A stretch of 64,000 nucleotides of DNA, taken from Gammaproteobacteria bacterium. GTDB lineage: Bacteria; Pseudomonadota; Gammaproteobacteria; Eutrophobiales; Eutrophobiaceae. The notes under the pieces were generated by a model. The model was not told where the DNA came from, searched no databases, and worked only from the letters and a program-made list of their open reading frames with translations. Both the position numbers and the translations under genes were made by a program. Location: positions 21,612 to 85,611 of the forward strand of contig WVYN01000021.1 in the NCBI GenBank assembly GCA_011772965.1, written 5' to 3'. Positions 39,392-46,259 of the stretch are shown piece by piece (position 1 is the stretch's first letter; each line of letters begins with the position of its first letter).

Positions 39392-39427
39392 AACCTGCTT
39401 TAGCCTAAGCTGAATGCGGGTTTTTAT
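39392..39427 (+). terminator. Expression-platform terminator of the metZ leader
   Basis: AACCTGC at 39392-39398 pairs with GCGGGTT at 39416-39422 (one G-T pair), and TTTAGC with GCTGAA inside it with a small bulge; a run of five T's follows. The left arm CTTTAGC (39398-39404) can instead pair with GCTAAAG in the aptamer, giving an antiterminator. No plus-strand gene lies upstream, so it acts on the metZ transcript. Confidence 0.7.
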
Positions 39428-39527
39428 TTGCCATTCCACGGCTTGATTTTCCTCCGCATTCACCGCTCTTGAAATGGTCGACTCCGGAATATTGCGGGAA
39501 ACACAGAACCAGTAGGAGGAATAGCCA

Positions 39528-40715
39528 ATGTCCAAAATAGATCCGTCACGCTACGGGCGTAATACCCGAGCAGTGCGTGCAGGGCAGGTGAGAAGTGCCG
39601 AGGGGGAACACAGTGAACTGATCTTTGCCAGTTCCAGTTTTATCTTTGAGAACGCAGCGCAGGCTGCAGCGCGTTTCAAGGGTGAAATCCCGGGGAATAT
39701 TTATTCCCGCTTTACCAATCCGACAGTCAGGACCTTTGAAGAACGGCTGGCCGCCATGGAGGGTGGAGAGCGCTGTGTTGCCACGTCATCCGGCATGAGT
39801 GCCATATTGAGTACCTGCCTGGGCCTGCTCAGGGGCGGTGATCACATTGTCTCTTCGCGCAGCATCTTTGGAACCACGGTCAATCTCTTCAATAATATAT
39901 TGTCCAAATTCGGGCTCGAGACCACATTTGTCGAATTGACAGACTATGGCGCTTGGGAAGCGGCCATCAAGCCGGAGACCAAACTGTTGTTTCTGGAGAC
40001 TCCTTCCAACCCGTTGACTGCGGTGGCCGATATCCAACGCCTGGCCGATCTGGCCCATGCCCATGGTTGCCAGCTGGTAGTCGATAATTGTTTTTGCACA
40101 CCGGTATTGCAACTACCGTTCGAATTGGGTGCCGATATCGTGATTCACTCGGCGACGAAATATCTGGATGGTCAGGGCCGCTGCGTTGGTGGTGCAGTGA
40201 TTGGCGGTGAAAAACGGCTGGAAGATGTCTTCGGTTTTCTACGAACAGCCGGCCCAACCATGAGCCCGTTTAATGCCTGGGTGTTTCTAAAGGGTCTGGA
40301 AACTCTGGCCGTGCGCATGCGCGCCCATTGCGTGAACGCCATGAAGATCGCCGACTGGTTGCAACATCAGCCCAAGGTGGAAACAGTGTATTACCCCGGT
40401 TTGAAATCACACCCCCAACATGAACTTGCCGGGCGCCAGCAGAGTGGCTATGGCGGCATAGTCAGTTTTGTCGTAAAGGGGGGCCAGGCCAATGCCTGGA
40501 AACTAATTGATGCCACCCGCCTTTATTCCATCACGGCCAATCTGGGTGATACCAAGAGCACCATTACCCATCCCGCAACGACCACACATCACCGCCTGAG
40601 TGACGAACAACGGGCAGATGCCGGGATAACAGATGGCTTGATACGCATCTCTGCCGGCCTGGAAAATACCGAGGATTTGCTGAACGATCTGGCGATCGGA
40701 CTGTCTGCCGCGTAA
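39528..40715 (+). CDS. metZ: O-succinylhomoserine sulfhydrylase
   Basis: MetZ makes homocysteine from O-succinylhomoserine and sulfide, the direct sulfhydrylation route to methionine. The 395-residue protein belongs to the Cys/Met metabolism PLP family: SSGMSAILSTCLGLL, FLETPSNPL, and the PLP lysine Lys211 in HSATKYLDGQGR. The start has a strong AGGAGG nine bases upstream. Cystathionine gamma-synthase is a close relative, but the N-terminus (RYGRNTRAVRAGQ) and the place after the purF region in gammaproteobacteria favour MetZ. A SAM-II-like riboswitch and terminator precede it, so expression should fall when S-adenosylmethionine is plentiful. Confidence 0.94.
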   Translation: MSKIDPSRYGRNTRAVRAGQVRSAEGEHSELIFASSSFIFENAAQAAARFKGEIPGNIYSRFTNPTVRTFEERLAAMEGGERCVATSSGMSAILSTCLGLLRGGDHIVSSRSIFGTTVNLFNNILSKFGLETTFVELTDYGAWEAAIKPETKLLFLETPSNPLTAVADIQRLADLAHAHGCQLVVDNCFCTPVLQLPFELGADIVIHSATKYLDGQGRCVGGAVIGGEKRLEDVFGFLRTAGPTMSPFNAWVFLKGLETLAVRMRAHCVNAMKIADWLQHQPKVETVYYPGLKSHPQHELAGRQQSGYGGIVSFVVKGGQANAWKLIDATRLYSITANLGDTKSTITHPATTTHHRLSDEQRADAGITDGLIRISAGLENTEDLLNDLAIGLSAA

Positions 40716-41019
40716 TGCATCGCAAGAGTGTCATCCCGCCTGAATTCTGATATTTTGTCAGCTAGGGCAGGTCATCAGTTTGCCCGCCATTTCAGGGATA
40801 AATATAGATTACTCTAGTGGTCGGCTAGGGTATTGTGCATTGCACAATAATTCTGTATCCTTGCGCGCTTTATTATAAAAACAACAGTGTGAACTGCAGG
40901 AAGGGGAGCCACAGTGCACTGAAATAAGTTCCAGGCATTTCTAGCTGTACGCCTGTTTTAAAAAAATTTTATCCCCTTTTTAATCTTAAACCACATGAAT
41001 CTGGACTGGAGGAGTCTGC
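40716..41019 (+). promoter_or_regulatory. Regulatory spacer between metZ and the serine-cycle operon
   Basis: This 304-base non-coding stretch should hold the promoter of the serine-cycle operon. It contains a strong dyad at 40832-40850 (listed separately) and a weak hairpin (CAGGC at 40932-40936, GCCTG at 40951-40955) followed by four T. The 3' end is A/T-rich, and GGAGG lies about ten bases before the sgaA ATG. I could not settle on promoter hexamers. Confidence 0.45.
40832..40850. promoter_or_regulatory. Palindromic operator, LysR-type (T-N11-A)
   Basis: TATTGTGC-ATT-GCACAATA is a perfect 8-base inverted repeat with a 3-base centre. It contains T-GTGCATTGCAC-A, the T-N11-A form of LysR-type regulator boxes. 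It lies 170 bases upstream of the first serine-cycle gene. In methylotrophs the LysR-type regulator QscR controls serine-cycle genes, so such a regulator is a fair candidate; that link is inference. Confidence 0.55.
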
Positions 41020-42204
41020 ATGCCTGGACGTAATTTTTTGTTTATCCCTGGCCCGACCAATGTTCCGCGCCGTATTCAGAACGCGATGAATATTGAGCAG
41101 GAGGACATGCGCGCCATGGATCTGCCTGCATTTACCAAACCACTTTATGAAGACATGAAAAAGATCTTTAAGACCAAGACCGGTCGTGTCTTCATATTCC
41201 CGGCTTCCGGTACCGGTGGCTGGGAATCTGCCGTAGCGAATACCCTGAGCCCGGGTGACAAGGTCCTCATGTCCGGTTTCGGTCACTTCTCCAATCTTTG
41301 GATTGACCTCTGCCAGCGCTGGGGGCTGGATGTCCAGGCTCTGGAAGTGGAGTGGGGTGAAGGTGTCCCGGTCGAGCAGTATGCCGAGATACTCAAGGCC
41401 GATAAGAACAAGGAAATCAAAGCCGTATTTGCCACCCAGAACGAGACCTCGACCGGCGTAACCTCTGATATTGCCGGCGTTCGCAAGGCCCTCGACGCAG
41501 CTGATCACCCGGCTCTGCTGTTTATAGACGGCGTATCCTCGGTCGCCAGCATCGATTTCCGCATGGACGAGTGGGGTGTCGACCTCTGCGTCAGTGGTTC
41601 ACAAAAAGGTCTTATGCTGCCAACTGGTCTTGGTATTGTCTGTGCCAGTGAAAAGGCCCTTGAAGCCAGTAAGGATTCGAAATTACCCAAGACTTTTTTT
41701 GCCTGGGAAGACCAGATCAAGACTAATGATCTCGGCTTTTTCCCCTACACCCCGCCAATGAATCTGTTGCGTGGTTTACGAGTCGCTCTGGACATGCTGC
41801 TTGAAGAGGGACTGGAAAATGTATTTACCCGTCATAATCGTATGGCTAACGCCGTCCGGGCGGCGGTTGCGGCTTGGGGTATGGAGCCCATTGCCAAAGA
41901 TGAAAAGTGGTACTCCGATACAGTGACGGCCGTAAAGGTACCTGAAGGATTCGATGGTAATGAGGTTGTCCGTCACGCCTATAAACACTACAACCTGGCC
42001 TTGTCCATCAGTCTTGCAAAGATAGCCGGGCAAGCATTTCGCATCGGTCACCTGGGAGATTTGAATGAGTTAATGATACTTACACCCATTAACGGTGCAG
42101 AAATGGCAATGAAAGATCTGGGCTATCCGATTGAACTGGGCAGCGGTGTCGCTGCTGCACAGGAATATCTGCGAAACACCAAGACAGTCGAACTGGCTAA
42201 TTAG
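41020..42204 (+). CDS. sgaA: Serine-glyoxylate aminotransferase
   Basis: This PLP enzyme moves the amino group of serine to glyoxylate, giving hydroxypyruvate and glycine, the central transamination of the serine cycle. The 394-residue protein starts MPGRNFLFIPGPTNVPRRIQ, typical of the AGXT/SgaA class V family, and has the PLP lysine Lys196 in SGSQKGLMLPTGLG. The neighbours (malyl-CoA lyase, malate-CoA ligase, hydroxypyruvate reductase) fix the substrate as serine:glyoxylate more firmly than sequence alone would. It is first in the operon, nine bases before mclA, with GGAGG upstream of its ATG. Confidence 0.95.
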   Translation: MPGRNFLFIPGPTNVPRRIQNAMNIEQEDMRAMDLPAFTKPLYEDMKKIFKTKTGRVFIFPASGTGGWESAVANTLSPGDKVLMSGFGHFSNLWIDLCQRWGLDVQALEVEWGEGVPVEQYAEILKADKNKEIKAVFATQNETSTGVTSDIAGVRKALDAADHPALLFIDGVSSVASIDFRMDEWGVDLCVSGSQKGLMLPTGLGIVCASEKALEASKDSKLPKTFFAWEDQIKTNDLGFFPYTPPMNLLRGLRVALDMLLEEGLENVFTRHNRMANAVRAAVAAWGMEPIAKDEKWYSDTVTAVKVPEGFDGNEVVRHAYKHYNLALSISLAKIAGQAFRIGHLGDLNELMILTPINGAEMAMKDLGYPIELGSGVAAAQEYLRNTKTVELAN

Positions 42205-42213
42205 GAGGATTCT

Positions 42214-43167
42214 ATGAGTTTTACTACCTATCAACAGGCCACGCCTCGCATTCAACGCAGTGAGCTGGCTGTTCCGGGTTCCAATCCCGGTATGTTTGAA
42301 AAAGCGGCCAAGACAGAGGCTGATTATGTTTTCCTCGATTGTGAAGATGCTGTTATTCCTGACGATAAACCTCAGGCCCGCAAGAACATTATCGAGGCCC
42401 TGAATGATATCGACTGGGGTGACAAGACCATGTCTGTACGCATCAATGGCCTGGATACTCATTATATGTACCGTGATGTGGTCGATATTCTGGAACAGGC
42501 CGGCAATAACCTGGACACCATCCTGATACCGAAGGTGGGAACTGCAGAAGATGTGTATGCCGTCGACATGCTGGTGACCCAGATTGAAACCGCCATGGGT
42601 CTGAAGAAAAAGATCGGACTGGAATGTCTCATCGAAACAGCGCTTGGCGGTGTCAATGTGTTCAGCATTGCCAAGGCCAGTCCCAGACTCGAGGCCTTGC
42701 ATTTTGGTGTGGCTGACTACGCCGCCAGCATGCGTTCCCGGACCTCGGTGATTGGTGGTCTCGTCGAGGAATATAATTGTGAAGGCGCCATCAATGACCA
42801 GTGGCATTATGCCCAGAGCCAGATGATTCATGCCTGTCGTGCATTTGGTCTTCGTGCCATCGACGGGCCGTTTGGAGATTTCAGTGATCCCGAGGCATTC
42901 AAGGCAGCCGCCCGGCGTGTTGCGGTACTGGGTTATGAAGGTAAGTGGGCCATCCACCCGTCACAGATCCCGCTGGCAAATGAAATCATGTCACCACCGG
43001 AAGCCGAAGTTACCCGTGCCCGCCGGGTGCTTGAAGCACTGGAGGAGGCGGCCAAGCAGGGCAAGGGTGCGGCCCAGTTGGATGGCAAGATGATCGACAT
43101 TGCCTCTGAGCGCATGGCAAAAAATATTGTGCAGCAAGCCGATGCTATTGCTGCAAAGTCGAAATAA
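42214..43167 (+). CDS. mclA: L-malyl-CoA lyase
   Basis: The enzyme splits malyl-CoA into acetyl-CoA and glyoxylate. The 317-residue TIM barrel of the HpcH/HpaI-CitE group starts MSFTTYQQATPRIQRSELAV, which is strikingly like the malyl-CoA lyases of methylotrophic alphaproteobacteria. Metal and substrate motifs include FLDCEDAVIPDDK, IPKVGTAEDVY, GLECLIETALGG and WAIHPSQI. It follows sgaA by nine bases and precedes the genes that make its substrate. A citrate lyase beta-like or beta-methylmalyl-CoA lyase role is less likely given this operon. Confidence 0.93.
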   Translation: MSFTTYQQATPRIQRSELAVPGSNPGMFEKAAKTEADYVFLDCEDAVIPDDKPQARKNIIEALNDIDWGDKTMSVRINGLDTHYMYRDVVDILEQAGNNLDTILIPKVGTAEDVYAVDMLVTQIETAMGLKKKIGLECLIETALGGVNVFSIAKASPRLEALHFGVADYAASMRSRTSVIGGLVEEYNCEGAINDQWHYAQSQMIHACRAFGLRAIDGPFGDFSDPEAFKAAARRVAVLGYEGKWAIHPSQIPLANEIMSPPEAEVTRARRVLEALEEAAKQGKGAAQLDGKMIDIASERMAKNIVQQADAIAAKSK

Positions 43168-43198
43168 TAACCAGGCTGGTCGAGAGGAGGATTAAGTC

Positions 43199-44374
43199 GT
43201 GGATATTCATGAATACCAAGCTAAAGAAATCTTATCTAAATACGGTGTGCCCATAGCTGCCGGTGGGCTGGCCTATAGCCCCGAACAGGCGGTCTATCGC
43301 ACAAGCGAGATTGGTGGTGAAGTCTGGGTGGTCAAGGCCCAGATTCACTCCGGTGCCCGAGGCAAGGCCGGCGGCATCAAGGTCTGCAAGACTGAGAATG
43401 AAGTTTATGAGGCGGCCAACGACTTGCTCGGCAAAAAACTGGTGACCCATCAGACCGGTGAGCAGGGCAAGATATGTAATCGCCTATATATCGAGGCCGG
43501 CTGCAACATCGATCGTGAGATCTACCTGGCGTTTGTGCTGGACCGTGCCAAGGAGCAGGTCACTGTGGTCTCATCCGCCGAGGGTGGTATGGAAATTGAG
43601 GTTCTCGCGGTCAAGAAACCGGAATCGATCATCAAGATCCCAGTTGAACCAGCGGTTGGAATGCAAGCCTTCCAGGCGCGTGAACTGGCATTTGCCCTCA
43701 ATCTCGACAAGACCCAAATTAACCAGGCGGTCACCACATTTCTAGGATGCTACCGGGCGATGCGTGATCTCGATGCTAACATGGTCGAAATCAATCCTCT
43801 GGTTGTGACCAAGGAAGGTCAGCTACTCGCCGTTGATGCCAAGATGGGCTTTGATGACAATGCCCTGTTTCGTCACCCCAACATCGCCGAATTGCGCGAC
43901 AAGTCCCAGGAAGATCCGAGGGAAATGCGGGCGGCCGACCGGGGCCTGAGCTATGTGGGCCTGGACGGTAATATCGGTTGCATTATCAATGGTGCGGGAC
44001 TGGCGATGGCAACTATGGACATGATCAAGCATGCTGGCGGTGAACCGGCCAACTTCCTGGACATTGGTGGTGGTGCCTCGGCAGAACGTACCGCCAAGGC
44101 CTTTAACCTGGTCTTGTCCGATTCCAACGTCGAAACCATCTTGGTCAACATCTTCGCCGGTATCAACCGCTGTGACTGGATTGCTGAAGGTGTGGTCCAG
44201 GCGGTTAAATCCATTGACTTGAAAGTCCCGCTGATCGTCCGCTTATCCGGTACCAATGTCGAGCAGGGCCGCAAGATCCTGGAAGACAGTGGGCTCCCGC
44301 TCATTATGGCAGAAACCCTGAAAGAGGCGGCCGACAAAGCTGTGGCAGCCTGGAAAGAAGCGACTGGTAAATAG
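43199..44374 (+). CDS. mtkA: Malate-CoA ligase (malate thiokinase) beta subunit
   Basis: MtkA-MtkB activates malate to malyl-CoA with ATP. The 391-residue protein is of the succinyl-CoA synthetase beta (SucC) family: start [23 protein letters not shown]-grasp domain with [16 protein letters not shown], and the C-terminal CoA-ligase domain with [19 protein letters not shown]. By sequence alone it could be sucC, but its position directly after malyl-CoA lyase and before mtkB, hprA and ppc identifies it as malate thiokinase. The GTG start at 43199 follows a GAGGA ribosome site. Confidence 0.9.
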   Translation: MDIHEYQAKEILSKYGVPIAAGGLAYSPEQAVYRTSEIGGEVWVVKAQIHSGARGKAGGIKVCKTENEVYEAANDLLGKKLVTHQTGEQGKICNRLYIEAGCNIDREIYLAFVLDRAKEQVTVVSSAEGGMEIEVLAVKKPESIIKIPVEPAVGMQAFQARELAFALNLDKTQINQAVTTFLGCYRAMRDLDANMVEINPLVVTKEGQLLAVDAKMGFDDNALFRHPNIAELRDKSQEDPREMRAADRGLSYVGLDGNIGCIINGAGLAMATMDMIKHAGGEPANFLDIGGGASAERTAKAFNLVLSDSNVETILVNIFAGINRCDWIAEGVVQAVKSIDLKVPLIVRLSGTNVEQGRKILEDSGLPLIMAETLKEAADKAVAAWKEATGK

Positions 44375-44385
44375 GAGAAAGAACA

Positions 44386-45276
44386 ATGGCTATTATGCTC
44401 GATGAAAATTCAAAGGTTATTGTCCAGGGTTTTACCGGTCATATTGGTACTTTCCATGCGACCGAGATGATTGAGTATGGCACCAACATTGTTGGTGGCG
44501 TCACCCCGGGCAAGGGCGGTACCAAGCACCTCGACCGGCCGGTATTTAACACCATGAAAGAAGCCGTCGCCGCAACCGGCGCCAATGCAAGCATCGTGTT
44601 TATCCCACCCCCGTTTGCCGCAGACGGCATCATGGAAGCGGCTGATTCCGGGATTAAATTTTGTGTTGCCATCACAGACGGTATTCCGGCCCAGGACATG
44701 ATCCGGGTCAAACGTTACATGCGCCGTTACCGGGCTGACGCCAAGATGGTTCTCACAGGGCCAAACTGTGCTGGCTCCATCAGCCCGGGCAAGTGCATGA
44801 TGGGTATCATGCCGGGACATATCTATATGCCCGGTCCCATCGGAATAGTTGGGCGCTCCGGTACCCTGGGTTATGAGGCGGCCTCACAGATGAAAAAACT
44901 GGGCATCGGTGTCTCCACCAGTATTGGTATCGGCGGTGATCCTATTAACGGCAGTTCATTCCGTGATCATCTGGAGCATTTTGAGAATGATCCTGAAACC
45001 AAGGCCGTAGTCATGATTGGCGAGATTGGTGGTCCCCAGGAAGCCGATGCAGCACGCTGGGCCAAGGAGAATATGAAAAAGCCGCTGATAGGCTATGTCG
45101 CCGGACTGACGGCACCTAAGGGACGTCGCATGGGTCACGCCGGCGCGATCATATCCGCTACCGGTGAGAGTGCTGCCGAGAAGGTGGAGATACTTCAGGA
45201 GTGTGGCGTTCATGTCGTTCCAAATCCGTCATCCTTCGGCGAAGTTGTCGCTAAGATACTGGAAAAGGATAGCTGA
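44386..45276 (+). CDS. mtkB: Malate-CoA ligase (malate thiokinase) alpha subunit
   Basis: This is the catalytic alpha partner of MtkA. The 296-residue protein has the CoA-binding Rossmann domain (VIVQGFTGHIGTFHATEMIEYG), the phosphohistidine His251 in RMGHAGAIISATGES, and the family strand GPNCAGSISPGKCMMGIMPGH. Like MtkA it resembles succinyl-CoA synthetase, and the operon decides for malate. It starts 11 bases after mtkA and ends 11 bases before hprA, so the four enzymes are closely co-translated. Confidence 0.9.
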   Translation: MAIMLDENSKVIVQGFTGHIGTFHATEMIEYGTNIVGGVTPGKGGTKHLDRPVFNTMKEAVAATGANASIVFIPPPFAADGIMEAADSGIKFCVAITDGIPAQDMIRVKRYMRRYRADAKMVLTGPNCAGSISPGKCMMGIMPGHIYMPGPIGIVGRSGTLGYEAASQMKKLGIGVSTSIGIGGDPINGSSFRDHLEHFENDPETKAVVMIGEIGGPQEADAARWAKENMKKPLIGYVAGLTAPKGRRMGHAGAIISATGESAAEKVEILQECGVHVVPNPSSFGEVVAKILEKDS

Positions 45277-45287
45277 GGAGGGAGAGC

Positions 45288-46259
45288 GTGAGTAAACCAA
45301 AAGTAGTGATTACACGGCGTTGGCCTGAAGCTGCGGAAGCCAGGGCAAAGGAATTGTTCGATGTGGTACTCAATGAAGACGACCACCCGATGTCCATTGC
45401 CGAGTTACAGGAAGCCCTGGAAACAGCGGACGCGGTTTGTCCTACCGTGTCAGATCAAATCACGGCTGAAGTACTCGGTGCCGAACCAATGAAATGTAAA
45501 ATACTTGGTAACTATGGTGTTGGTTTCAACCATATCGATCTGGATGCTGCAAAATCCAGGAACCTGGTGGTGACCAATACTCCGGAAGTGCTCACGGATT
45601 GTACGGCTGACATTGCCATGATATTGATGCTATCGGTGGCGCGTCGTATCGGTGAGGGTGAACGTCATGTTCGTAACAAGGAATGGACCGGCTGGCGTCC
45701 AACCCACATGATGGGGACCAAGGTCACGGGCAAAACTCTGGGACTGATTGGAATGGGCCGGATTGCCAGGGCAATGGCCCACAAGGCCCATCATGGATTT
45801 GGTATGAAGATCATCTTTACCGATCCCTATCCGCCCCCGGATGAAATTGTCCAGGATCTGAATGCCGAATCCAGGGACAGTATTGAGGATGTTTTGAAAG
45901 ATGCTGATTTCGTTTCCCTGCATTGCCCGGGCGGCGAGGAAACCTATCACCTGTTAAACGAAGAACGCATCAAAATGATGAAACCCGGTGCTTTTCTTAT
46001 TAACAGTGCAAGGGGAGACGTCATTGATCCACAAGCCCTGATCACCGCATTGAAGAACGGCTCGATAGCTGGAGCAGGTCTGGATGTTTACGAGGGGGAA
46101 CCCAATGTTCAGGAAGAATTTCTGAGCATGGAAAATGTCGTACTCCTTCCCCACCTTGGCAGCGCCACCATCGAGACCCGCGTTGCCATGGGGATGCGTG
46201 CACTCGATAATGTAAAAGCCTTTTTTGACGGTAAAGAACCAGGTGATCGTGTTGCATGA
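45288..46259 (+). CDS. hprA: Hydroxypyruvate reductase / glycerate dehydrogenase
   Basis: HprA reduces hydroxypyruvate, made by SgaA, to D-glycerate. The 323-residue protein is a D-2-hydroxyacid dehydrogenase: NAD-binding GLIGMGRIARAMAHKAH, catalytic arginine in INSARGDVID and His289 in LLPHLGSATIETR. Glyoxylate and other 2-ketoacids are possible side substrates for this family. The GTG at 45288 follows GAGGGAG. Its stop overlaps the ppc start as ATGA. The next step, glycerate kinase, is not encoded in the window. Confidence 0.9.
   Translation: MSKPKVVITRRWPEAAEARAKELFDVVLNEDDHPMSIAELQEALETADAVCPTVSDQITAEVLGAEPMKCKILGNYGVGFNHIDLDAAKSRNLVVTNTPEVLTDCTADIAMILMLSVARRIGEGERHVRNKEWTGWRPTHMMGTKVTGKTLGLIGMGRIARAMAHKAHHGFGMKIIFTDPYPPPDEIVQDLNAESRDSIEDVLKDADFVSLHCPGGEETYHLLNEERIKMMKPGAFLINSARGDVIDPQALITALKNGSIAGAGLDVYEGEPNVQEEFLSMENVVLLPHLGSATIETRVAMGMRALDNVKAFFDGKEPGDRVA

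Noticed and set aside
40932-40959. CAGGC/GCCTG hairpin with four T in the sgaA leader as a terminator
   Set aside because: The stem has only five pairs with a 14-base loop, too weak to call on its own.
42070-42957. 295-codon minus-strand frame opposite mclA
   Set aside because: It lies fully antisense to a strongly supported gene and shows no recognisable motif.
43199-45276. sucC-sucD (succinyl-CoA synthetase) reading of the ligase pair
   Set aside because: The families are alike, but the neighbours mclA, sgaA, hprA and ppc fit malate thiokinase; no other TCA genes are adjacent.
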